A DNA stretch of 64,000 bases, taken from assembly GCF_030551255.1 (NCBI RefSeq), contig NZ_CP130630.1, forward strand, positions 3,391,501 to 3,455,500. Reading direction: 5' to 3'. The stretch is from Streptomyces sp. NL15-2K (GTDB lineage: Bacteria > Actinomycetota > Actinomycetes > Streptomycetales > Streptomycetaceae). The position numbers were made by a program, and so were the translations under genes. Positions 56,910-64,000 of the stretch are shown piece after piece. The notes beneath the pieces are model-generated. The model searched no databases. It had not been told where the DNA came from and saw only the letters and a list, made by a program, of their open reading frames with translations. Every line of letters begins with the position of its first letter. The first letter of the stretch is position 1.

Positions 56910-59348
56910 TCAGACGTTAATCGTCGCGGTGAGCCGGCGGTCGGAGATCGAGCGCCCGATCTGGATCTCGTACGAACCCTTCACATGCGACCACGCGTTG
57001 GTCTTCTCGTCCCAGATCTCGAACGCCCGGCGGGGCAGTTCCACGGTGGCCTCGACGACCTCGCCGGGGCCGGCCGCCACGCCCGCGAACCCGGCCAGCC
57101 GGCGCGCCGGGCGTTCGGCGTCGGGTTCGGCGGGCGCCAGGTAGACCTGGACGACCTCGCGGCCCGCGCGGGCACCGGAGTTGCGGAGGCGGACCCGGAC
57201 GGTGGTGCCTCGCACCTCGGCCGATTCGTACGTCCAGTCGGTGTAGCCGAGGCCGTGGCCGAAGGGGTACGAGGGGGTCCTGCCCTCCTTCTCCCAGGCG
57301 CTGTAGCCGATGAACACGCCTTCGCGGTACGGGAGTTCGCCGCCCTCCGGGGCGACCTGGGTGACCGGGGCGGCGGCCAGTGAGCCCCAGGTGGTCGGCA
57401 GCCGGCCGCCGGGCTCGTGGGCCCCGGTCAGTACGTCCGCCAGGGCCGCGCCGCCCTCCTGGCCGGGGAACCAGCCGAGCAGGACGGCGGCGACCTCGTC
57501 GCGCCAGGGCAGTTCCACCGGGGAGCCGGAGTTGACGACCACGACGGTGTTCGGGTTGGCGGCGGCGACCGCGCGGACCAGGTCGTCCTGGTGGCCGGGA
57601 AGCGCGAGGTCGGCGCGGTCGAAGCCCTCGGACTCGACGCGTTCGGTGGTGGCGACCACGACGACGGCGGTATCGGCGTTCCGGGCGGCCTCGACGGCCT
57701 CGGCGATCAGGCCGTCGGCGTCGCGCCGGGGATCCCGGTGGGCGAGGGCGAAGATGATCGCCTTCAACGGGACGTCCTCGGGGACTTCGACGACGTAGGT
57801 GAGGGAGACCTCGACCGGTTCGCCGGCGGTGAGTTCGGCCTCCGCACGGGGCACGGGTGCGCCGAAGAAGGTGACGAAGGGGTCGTCCTCGGCGGGGCGC
57901 TGGACGTCGTCGAAGTACGTCGTGCCGCCGATGGCGAGCGTGAAGGTGCCGATGCCCTGGATGCCGAAGGCGTGGGGGCCGCTCTCGCGCGGGGTGAAGG
58001 TGCCGGTCAGCTCCACGGTGTGCAGCCGGTCATGAGTGACGCCGTCGGGCAGGGCCGGACCCATCCACTTGATCTGGCCGCCCGGCGCGGAGTCGGAGCC
58101 GATGACGTTCCCGTCGGCGTCCCGGCACACGGCGCGCAGCTCGAAGCCCTGGTCGAAGACAGCGAGTTCGGTGTCCGGGTCGGCGCCCACGGCATAGGTG
58201 ACCGTGCCCTCGGGCAGGGCGGCGGTGAGGCCGTCGAGCGGGGAGACGACGTGGGACGGGAAGACGGTGGCGGAGCCGCCGCCGAGGATCCGGGCGTCGC
58301 GGGCGGCAGCGCCGATCAGCGCCACCTTGCGGCCGGGGTTCAGGGGGAGGGCACTGTTCTCATTGCGTACGAGGACGAAGGAGCGGCGGGCGATCTCGCG
58401 GGCCAGAGCCTCGCCGTGGACGGTGGCGGGCGGTTCGGTGACGGCCGGTTCGGCGCCCTGGAGGATGCCGACGCGGGCGGCGAGCCGCAGGACGTTGCGT
58501 ACGGCCCGGTCGACCTCGGCTTCCTCGACCAGCCCGTCCCGCACGGCCTGCGCGAGGGCCTCGCCGTACACGGTGCGCGGGCCGGGCATCGCCACGTCCA
58601 GGCCGCCCTTGACGGCCCCGACGGTGGAGCGGGCGGCCGTCCAGTCGGAGACGTTGAAGCCGTCGAAGCCCCACTCGCCGCGCAGGACCTCGTTGACGAG
58701 GTGGTGGTGCTCGGTCATCGTCGTGCCGTTGACCGTGTTGTAGGCCGTCATGATGCCCCAGGGGTGGGCGTTCTCGACGATCGTCTCGAAGGGGGCGAGG
58801 TAGAGCTCGCGCAGGGCGCGTTCGGAGATCAGGTTGTTCACGGTGAAGCGGTCGGTCTCGGCGTCGTTGGCGACGAAGTGCTTCACGGTGGTGCCGACAC
58901 CGCCGGACTGCACGCCCTGGACATAGCCGGTGCCGATGACGCCGGTCAGGTACGGGTCCTCGCTGTAGGCCTCGAAGTGGCGGCCGCCGAGCGGGGAGCG
59001 GTGCAGGTTGACGGTGGGGGCGAGCAGGACGTGGACGCCCTTGCGGCGGGCCTCCTGGGCCAGCAGCACCCCTGCCCTGCGGGCGAGTTCGGGGTCCCAG
59101 GTGGCGGCGAGGGCGGTCGGCGAGGGCAGCGCGATGGACGGGTCGTCGGCGGTCCAGCGCACGCCCCGGACGCCGATCGGGCCGTCGGACATGACGAGGG
59201 ACTTCAGGCCGATCTCCGGCAGCGCGGGCAGGGACCACATGTCCTGGCCGGCCAGCAGCCGGGCCTTGGCGTCCAGGTCCAGCTTGCGAAGGGCGGCCTC
59301 GACGGCTGCCTCCCGGGTCTCGTCGGCCGTCTCCTGCGGTGCCGCCAT
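56910..59348 (-). CDS. GH3 beta-glucosidase with PA14 domain
   Basis: 812 residues; ATG 59348 with GGAGG upstream. GH3 N-domain (about 20-300) with KHFVANDAETDR and the catalytic nucleophile Asp in GFNVSDWTAARST (about 240). GH3 C-domain is split by a PA14 insertion (about 390-530), then GSPVELPWRDEVAAVLLGWFPGQEGG and a C-terminal Fn3-like domain (about 715-795). No signal peptide, so it is cytoplasmic and acts on imported beta-glucosides or xylosides. The divergent TetR-type gene probably regulates it. Confidence 0.93.
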   Translation of the reverse strand: MAAPQETADETREAAVEAALRKLDLDAKARLLAGQDMWSLPALPEIGLKSLVMSDGPIGVRGVRWTADDPSIALPSPTALAATWDPELARRAGVLLAQEARRKGVHVLLAPTVNLHRSPLGGRHFEAYSEDPYLTGVIGTGYVQGVQSGGVGTTVKHFVANDAETDRFTVNNLISERALRELYLAPFETIVENAHPWGIMTAYNTVNGTTMTEHHHLVNEVLRGEWGFDGFNVSDWTAARSTVGAVKGGLDVAMPGPRTVYGEALAQAVRDGLVEEAEVDRAVRNVLRLAARVGILQGAEPAVTEPPATVHGEALAREIARRSFVLVRNENSALPLNPGRKVALIGAAARDARILGGGSATVFPSHVVSPLDGLTAALPEGTVTYAVGADPDTELAVFDQGFELRAVCRDADGNVIGSDSAPGGQIKWMGPALPDGVTHDRLHTVELTGTFTPRESGPHAFGIQGIGTFTLAIGGTTYFDDVQRPAEDDPFVTFFGAPVPRAEAELTAGEPVEVSLTYVVEVPEDVPLKAIIFALAHRDPRRDADGLIAEAVEAARNADTAVVVVATTERVESEGFDRADLALPGHQDDLVRAVAAANPNTVVVVNSGSPVELPWRDEVAAVLLGWFPGQEGGAALADVLTGAHEPGGRLPTTWGSLAAAPVTQVAPEGGELPYREGVFIGYSAWEKEGRTPSYPFGHGLGYTDWTYESAEVRGTTVRVRLRNSGARAGREVVQVYLAPAEPDAERPARRLAGFAGVAAGPGEVVEATVELPRRAFEIWDEKTNAWSHVKGSYEIQIGRSISDRRLTATINV

Positions 59349-59379
59349 CGCGGTGCCTCCTCATTGAAGTCCGTTCGGT

Positions 59380-59441
59380 GCCTACCCATCGTGCACCTGC
59401 CGCCTGTAGGTCGGTAGGTTTCGTTACACTGGCGTTATATT
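59380..59441. promoter_or_regulatory. GH3/TetR shared promoter with GTAGGT repeats
   Basis: cctacc (59381-59386) is inverted relative to ggtagg (59413-59418), with a further gtaggt at 59406, and TATATT (59436-59441) is a good -10 for the TetR gene. It is a plausible operator. Confidence 0.45.
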
Positions 59442-59453
59442 CCGCTGTTCGGG

Positions 59454-60029
59454 ATGCCGTACGGTGACGCCATGAACGCCAGGACCAGGAGCACGGAACG
59501 ACGCGCCGAGATCGTCGGGGCCGCCCTGGAGGTCATCGCCGAGCGCGGCTACCGGGGGGCGAGCCTGGCCGCCGTGGCGGAGCGGGTCGGGCTGACCCAG
59601 CAGGGTTTGCTGCACTACTTCCCGACGAAGGGCGCGCTGCTCGTGGCCGTCCTGGAGGAGCGGGACAAGTGGGACGCGGTGCCGGTGCGGGAGTGGCGGA
59701 CCGATCTACTGGCCTCCCTCGTCGAGTACAACGCGATGCGGCCCGGCATCATCCAGACCTTCTCGGCGCTGCTCGGCGAGAGCGTGACGGAGGGGCATCC
59801 GGCGCGGGCGTACTTCACCGAGCGGTACGGACGGGTGCGCGAGTCGATGGCGGCGGTCCTGCGCACCGAGTACGGCGACCGGCTGCCGAGCGGGCTCACG
59901 CCCGAGCGCGCGGCTCCCCTGCTGGTCGCGGTGATGGACGGACTGCAGTACCAGTGGCTGCTGGACCCGGAGTCGGTGGACATGGCGGGGGCGTTCCGGG
60001 ACTTTCTGGCGTTGCTGGGCGAGGGGTGA
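59454..60029 (+). CDS. TetR family transcriptional regulator
   Basis: 191 residues if started at ATG 59454; ATG 59472 is the alternative and neither has a ribosome site. HTH: RRAEIVGAALEVIAERGYRGASLAAVAERVGLTQQGLLHYFPTKGALL (about 15-62). The C-terminal domain is the TetR_C_6/BetI-like type with GLTPERAAPLLVAVMDGLQYQWLLDPE. This class often represses glycosidase genes, matching the divergent GH3 gene. Confidence 0.9.
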   Translation: MPYGDAMNARTRSTERRAEIVGAALEVIAERGYRGASLAAVAERVGLTQQGLLHYFPTKGALLVAVLEERDKWDAVPVREWRTDLLASLVEYNAMRPGIIQTFSALLGESVTEGHPARAYFTERYGRVRESMAAVLRTEYGDRLPSGLTPERAAPLLVAVMDGLQYQWLLDPESVDMAGAFRDFLALLGEG

Positions 60030-60060
60030 ACGGGCCTCGCCCAGCCGTCCGCCGAGGTTG

Positions 60061-61710
60061 TCAGGAGCCGAAGTCGTCGGTCACTTCGCTCATGTCGTAG
60101 CTGTACAACTCCCGTTCGCAGGGCCCGCAGACACTCGGGGCGTGCTCACTGAGCGACCACAGCCGGGGAGCGAAGCCGTCGCCCCGGCCGTGTGCCAGGT
60201 ACAGGTCCTCGGGGCCGATGGAGGTCTGGAGCGCCTTCGGGTTGCCGACCAGTTGCCTGTTCCCGTCGACCGTCTGCGGGGTGGCCTGGAGCAGGCGGCC
60301 GTTGTTGTCCGCGTTGCTGCGGTGGAAGTACCACTTGCCTTCGTGCCGCAGCACGCCCTGGATCTTGTGCCACAACGGTTCACCGTCGAACGACCCGCCG
60401 GTCGGCAGTCCGTACGCCTGGTCGGCGTCCGCGATCGTGCCGGGCGCGCCCTCCACGGCGGCGGTGAGCGCCGCCATGGGGTAAGTGCCCACCCGTCCGC
60501 GACTGGTCCCGCCATTGTTGGAGTTGCAGTACTCACCGAGCACCATGTGGTCCGCGCCGGCCCGGTCGAGCGAGATGTACGAAGCCTTGGGCCGGCCGGT
60601 CTTGTAGCACCGGTTTTTCCTCGTGTCGCCGTCGTTATTGTCCGTGGTGAACTTCAGCGTCGCGACCTGTGGCATGACATGGCGGTAGCCGTAGCCGTAC
60701 CAGACGTTGTTCTGCCGGCCGATGCGCTTCTTGTCCCGCACATTGCTTGCCAGTCCGTCCGGCGTGGGGTCGTCGGACCCGGTGTCGCCGTCCGGGTTCA
60801 GGTCCATGATCCGGCGCAGGTCGAAGACGCGCAGACCGTTGGCCGTGTCCGCGACGTACAGGTAGTTGCCGTACCAGACGATGCCGCCCGAGTGGATACC
60901 CTTCTGCGCCTTGCACTTCCGGGTCACCTGCTTCTTGCATTTTCCCTCGCGGGCGTGCAGTGCGTCGAAGGAGATGTGCTCCTTGGAGTTCACGTACGGC
61001 CAGACCAGCAGGACGTGCCGGTACTTCTTGGTGGCTTGGTTGAAGAAGGTGACCCGGACGCCCTTCTCGTTGCAGGCGTCGGACGCGCCCGCCTTGACGC
61101 AGTTCTTCCACTTCGAGAGATAGTTGCTGCGGCCGGGGTTTGGCTTGTCGTACGAACCGACCGCGATCGGCTCGGCGTTCGACGTTCCCCAGTCCTCGTC
61201 CTCCTGTGCGTCCGAGACGCCGGAGATCGCCTGCGGGATCCACTCCTTGGATGTGGCGTCGTCGTTCTTCCAGCACACTCGGTTGCCGGCCACCAGGTCG
61301 GGGCCATAGATACCGGTGGCGCCGCAATCGCCGGCGCCCCAGCCGGCGGACCGATTGGCCTGCTCCATCAGCTCGGTGAGGCCCTGCTTGGGCAGCGCGG
61401 CGTCCAGCCGGTTCACCAGCCGTGTGAGGCCGGAGCCCGCGGCGAGCTGGAAGTCGCCCCGCCGGCCCGGTACCGGGGCGGCCGCCGCGGAGCCGGTGCC
61501 AGAAGGCGGGCTGCCGGGTTCGACCGTGTCGTCCTGTTCGTCTTCGTGCTCGTCGGCGAAGCCGTCGTCGGGCATGCCTTCGTGCGGCGGTACGGGATCG
61601 TCCGCGGCCATCGCCGGGGCCATGCCGCCGACGGGGAGGGACGCGGACAACAGCGCTCCGGCCAGCGCGGCGCCTGCCGCTAATCGTATTCGGGGGAACA
61701 GCCTGCCCAT
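60061..61710 (-). CDS. Cys-rich secreted protein, unknown function
   Basis: 549 residues; ATG 61710 with AGGAAAGGA upstream. Signal peptide MGRLFPRIRLAAGAALAGAL to AMA-A (about 36), then an acidic linker (HEDEQDDTVEP) and a folded part of about 470 residues with ten cysteines (five possible disulfides). Motifs such as GIHSGGIVWYGNYLYVADTA, GLRVFDLRRIMDL, YGYGYRHVMPQV and LGEYCNSNNGG suggest a beta-propeller-like fold with YVADT blades. No catalytic motif is recognised. It is divergent from an ArsR-type regulator, 232 bp apart. Confidence 0.82.
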   Translation of the reverse strand: MGRLFPRIRLAAGAALAGALLSASLPVGGMAPAMAADDPVPPHEGMPDDGFADEHEDEQDDTVEPGSPPSGTGSAAAAPVPGRRGDFQLAAGSGLTRLVNRLDAALPKQGLTELMEQANRSAGWGAGDCGATGIYGPDLVAGNRVCWKNDDATSKEWIPQAISGVSDAQEDEDWGTSNAEPIAVGSYDKPNPGRSNYLSKWKNCVKAGASDACNEKGVRVTFFNQATKKYRHVLLVWPYVNSKEHISFDALHAREGKCKKQVTRKCKAQKGIHSGGIVWYGNYLYVADTANGLRVFDLRRIMDLNPDGDTGSDDPTPDGLASNVRDKKRIGRQNNVWYGYGYRHVMPQVATLKFTTDNNDGDTRKNRCYKTGRPKASYISLDRAGADHMVLGEYCNSNNGGTSRGRVGTYPMAALTAAVEGAPGTIADADQAYGLPTGGSFDGEPLWHKIQGVLRHEGKWYFHRSNADNNGRLLQATPQTVDGNRQLVGNPKALQTSIGPEDLYLAHGRGDGFAPRLWSLSEHAPSVCGPCERELYSYDMSEVTDDFGS

Positions 61711-61844
61711 GGTGCTGAATCCTTTCCTCGACTCCTCTGCACGGTCAGCCAAGGGCTGTTGGAGAGATGTGAGTCTGGCCGCGACGAGCCGGCGGACCAA
61801 CAGATTCGAGCTGAGGCGAATCGTCCGCATGGGCCGATGGCCAA

Positions 61845-61863
61845 GGCATGGCATGGCATGGCA
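61845..61863. repeat. GGCAT pentanucleotide tandem repeat
   Basis: Three and four-fifths copies of ggcat lie in the divergent region between the secreted protein and the ArsR-type gene, about 80 bp before the latter. No gene fits in this 232-bp gap. Confidence 0.85.
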
Positions 61864-61942
61864 GACGGATGGCGAGGCATGACACACGAAGGTTCGGGTA
61901 GCAGCCCTGCGCCCGGGTGCACATTGGTCTTGGGGGAAGATC

Positions 61943-62920
61943 ATGGCGACGCGCTTGCACTTCGACGAGAACGACTTACTCAACTGCCGTTTCGCCATCT
62001 CTCCGCTGTGGGAGGCGGCGGAGGCGGTGCAGATGCTCAAACGCCCTGATCGTCAGGCCTATCAACGGCCATGGCTGCGCCGGAACCGGGGAACGGTCAC
62101 CACCCTCGAACTGACGCCCCTGTGGCTGCTGATGCCCGAGTGCGGTCCGACACCCGGCTGGCTCTGTCCACCTCTGAACAGCATGGCGGCGACCTTCGAG
62201 GAAGAGATCGCCGCCGTACGCGCGACCGACCCGGACATCGCCCGGGAAGACGCCCTCCACTCACTGTCGGCCACCCCCGGCGCACTCGACGCCGCCCGCG
62301 ACCGAGCCTGGCTGAAGAACCCCGCACGCATGATCCGGCAACTGACCGACCTGCTGGAAAAGGTCTGGCACCACCTCATCGAACCGGACTGGCCGCAGCT
62401 GCGCGCCCTGCTGGAAGCGGACATCTCCTTCCACTTGCGACGGCTCGCCGAGAACGGTCTGGGGGGACTGTTCTCCGAGATCAGCAGCAACTGCGTCTGG
62501 CACGCCGGAACGCTGACCGTCGAAGCACGGATCGAGTACGAGCGGCACCTTCATGGACAGGGACTGGTCCTCATGCCCAGCGTCTTCATATGGCCCCAGG
62601 TGATCGGCGCCTTCAAACCACCCGGGCAGCCGACTCTCGCCTACCCGGCCCGCGGCATCGTCGACTTATGGGACCCCGCCCAACGAACCCCCGACAACCT
62701 CACGCGCCTGCTGGGACGCGGCCGGGCCGCCGTACTCGCCGCGCTCGACGCACCCGACACCACGGCCTCTCTCGCCAAGCGGCTCAAGCTCGCGCCCTCT
62801 TCCGTCTCCTCACACCTCACCGTTCTCCGCGAAGCCGGACTGCTCACCGCTCGGCGTTACGGACGGCACGTGATGTACGAGCAGACTTCCCTCGGGGGAG
62901 CACTGACAGCAGGCGGATGA
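61943..62920 (+). CDS. ArsR-type winged-helix regulator with DUF5937-like domain
   Basis: 325 residues; ATG 61943 with GGGGGAAG upstream. The N-terminal 220 residues (LHFDENDLLNCRFAISPLWE, EIAAVRATDPDIARED) form the helical domain usual in large actinobacterial ArsR-like proteins. The C-terminal winged helix is LLGRGRAAVLAALDAPDTTASLAKRLKLAPSSVSSHLTVLREAGLLTARRYGRHVMYE (about 260-315). No cysteine metal site is seen, so it is not a classical metal sensor. It may control the divergent secreted protein gene. Confidence 0.87.
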   Translation: MATRLHFDENDLLNCRFAISPLWEAAEAVQMLKRPDRQAYQRPWLRRNRGTVTTLELTPLWLLMPECGPTPGWLCPPLNSMAATFEEEIAAVRATDPDIAREDALHSLSATPGALDAARDRAWLKNPARMIRQLTDLLEKVWHHLIEPDWPQLRALLEADISFHLRRLAENGLGGLFSEISSNCVWHAGTLTVEARIEYERHLHGQGLVLMPSVFIWPQVIGAFKPPGQPTLAYPARGIVDLWDPAQRTPDNLTRLLGRGRAAVLAALDAPDTTASLAKRLKLAPSSVSSHLTVLREAGLLTARRYGRHVMYEQTSLGGALTAGG

Positions 62921-62936
62921 CTTCCGGAACCGGTCG

Positions 62937-63326
62937 TCACTCCCTGAGGGACACCGCCGCCACGATTTCCACCTCGACCCGGGCGTCCGGCCGGAACAGC
63001 CGAGGCACCTCGAAGGTCATGCTGGTGGGCGGCGTTCCGGTGAGGAACTGCTGTCGTACGGCGCCGTACTCCTCCCGCGCGTCGATGTCCGTGAGGTACG
63101 TGCGGATGCTGATGACATCGGCCAGGCTCGCCCCGTGGGCCCTCAGCAGGGCGTCCAGCGTCTCGAAGATCCCCCGGCTCTGCTCGGCGACGGTGACGCC
63201 CTCGGCGATCTGCCCCGAGACGAACAGCAGGGCGCTGCCGTCGGCGTGTTCGACGCGGGCGACCTGAGAGTAGAAGTCGTTGAGGGGCTGGGGGGCGGAG
63301 GCGGGGTTGTCCAGCGTGATCTGCAT
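62937..63326 (-). CDS. RidA family (YjgF/UK114) protein
   Basis: 129 residues from ATG 63326. The trimeric RidA fold is shown by FYSQVARVEHADGSALLFVSGQ, ETLDALLRAHGASLADVISIRTYL and FRPDARVEVEIVAAV with the conserved Arg. Family members hydrolyse reactive enamines/imines (2-aminoacrylate); this divergent type may instead be a catabolic paralogue. It is divergent from the LysR gene, 49 bp apart, the classic LysR-target layout. Confidence 0.88.
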   Translation of the reverse strand: MQITLDNPASAPQPLNDFYSQVARVEHADGSALLFVSGQIAEGVTVAEQSRGIFETLDALLRAHGASLADVISIRTYLTDIDAREEYGAVRQQFLTGTPPTSMTFEVPRLFRPDARVEVEIVAAVSLRE

Positions 63327-63375
63327 GCCGTCGACGTTAGGCGGGGCCCCGGAATGCGACAAGCGAATGTCTAGC

Positions 63376-64000
63376 ATGGCAGTCATGCCGAACTCGCATC
63401 TGTCACCTGGGGTTCCGGATGTCTCCACCGTCTGGCTGCGGGTGTTCCTGGAAGTCGCCCGGCACGGTTCGTTCACGGTGGCCGCGCGGACCCTCGGGTG
63501 GACGCAGTCCGCCGTGTCGCGGCAGGTCTCCTCGCTGGAGGAGGCGCTGGGCGGGGCCCCGCTGTTCGACCGGCTGCCCAGGGGCGTGCGGCTGACCGAG
63601 GCCGGGCGGTTGCTCGTGCCGCACGCGCAGGCGGTCGTCGAGGCGTTGCACGGAGCCGGGCGCGAATTGGCGGCGCTGCGCGAAGCGGCCGGTGGGCGGC
63701 TGCGGTTCGGGGCGTTCGCCTCGGCCGACGCGGCGCTGGTGCCGCAGGCTCTCGCCACGTTCCGCGCGCGTCACCCCCGGGTCCGTGTCTCCCGCGAGGA
63801 GGGCTTCACGCCCGTGCTGCTGGAACGGCTGACCGCCGGGCATCTCGATCTGGCGGTCGTCTCGTCGACGGGCGGCGCCCCGCCGTCGACGTACGCACTC
63901 CATCACCTCCTCGACGAGTCGCTGTACGTCGCCGTCCCCGCCGATCACCCGCTGGCGGACGGCGGCCCCGTCCGGCTCGGCCAACTGGCCGACGCCGACT
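63376..64000 (+). CDS. LysR family transcriptional regulator, 3' end outside the window
   Basis: 208 codons are visible from ATG 63376 (an ATG 9 nt inside is possible; neither has a ribosome site). N-terminal HTH: VSTVWLRVFLEVARHGSFTVAARTLGWTQSAVSRQVSSLEEALGGAPLFDRLPRGVRLTEAGRLL (about 16-80). The substrate-binding domain begins at about 103 (GRLRFGAFASADAALVPQAL) and is cut by the window end. It probably controls the divergent ridA-type gene. Confidence 0.93.
   Translation, partial: MAVMPNSHLSPGVPDVSTVWLRVFLEVARHGSFTVAARTLGWTQSAVSRQVSSLEEALGGAPLFDRLPRGVRLTEAGRLLVPHAQAVVEALHGAGRELAALREAAGGRLRFGAFASADAALVPQALATFRARHPRVRVSREEGFTPVLLERLTAGHLDLAVVSSTGGAPPSTYALHHLLDESLYVAVPADHPLADGGPVRLGQLADAD

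Noticed and set aside
57417..59417. Long plus-strand open frame opposite the GH3 glucosidase, and similar ones opposite the PRTase fusion, fabF and the coiled-coil gene
   Set aside because: They mirror well-supported genes, show no ribosome sites or motifs, and have skewed composition.

Overview
The window is a high-GC actinobacterial chromosome segment that is almost certainly Streptomyces. The signs are the extreme third-position GC (which opens long false frames on both strands), GTG/TTG starts, many genes with no Shine-Dalgarno sequence, and core gene orders I know from Streptomyces: aceE with DUF3052, a peroxiredoxin and two terD genes, and fasR-fabD-fabH-acpP-fabF. From memory the same two blocks sit close together in S. 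coelicolor. No species name is claimed.

Layout. 1-16300 is ordinary chromosome: a repeat-rich membrane-anchored peptidoglycan-binding protein (5' end outside), a HAD phosphatase, a TMEM165/GDT1 cation exporter behind a yybP-ykoY type manganese riboswitch, a secreted DHxxP nuclease, a PhoD-like phosphatase, an FAD/NAD-binding protein, DoxX, VTT-domain, DUF2277, MBL-fold, ketopantoate-reductase-like and epoxide-hydrolase-like genes, and a MarR/MFS efflux pair with a palindromic operator. 16300-20440 is worn accessory DNA: small membrane and hydrolase genes, two gene remnants, a solo IS605-type tnpB split by a 37-bp mini-repeat, and a tRNA-Val(UAC).

20660-25950 holds an envelope lipoprotein, a coiled-coil membrane protein, an FmdB-type zinc ribbon, a two-component system and a second VTT protein. 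25950-34952 is the most interesting region, a Ter (tellurium/stress) cluster: HAD phosphatase, a two-domain phosphoribosyltransferase fusion, an HpcH/citrate-lyase-like enzyme, three TerD proteins, a TerA-like protein and a TerC-related (DUF475) membrane protein. The HAD and PRTase genes are translationally coupled. The cluster is divided by a promoter region carrying eight CAAGC units at 10-bp phasing. Such clusters have been proposed from comparative genomics to make a nucleoside-like metabolite and to sense metal or envelope stress; the metabolite is not known to me.

35066-40430 has a peroxiredoxin, DUF3052, pyruvate dehydrogenase E1 (aceE), a potassium channel and a small membrane protein whose 5' end looks damaged. 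40766-49000 is a run of transporter, regulator and small enzyme genes (DHA2 pump/TetR, MerR/aldo-keto reductase, GNAT, serine hydrolase, pirin). 49041-54012 is the fatty-acid synthesis operon with its activator FasR; fabH carries an in-frame insertion of a palindromic mini-repeat related to the one that breaks tnpB. 54100-64000 ends with DUF3145, an SGNH lipoprotein, aldose epimerase, a GH3 glucosidase with a divergent TetR, a large Cys-rich secreted protein, an ArsR-type regulator, RidA, and a LysR regulator cut by the window edge.
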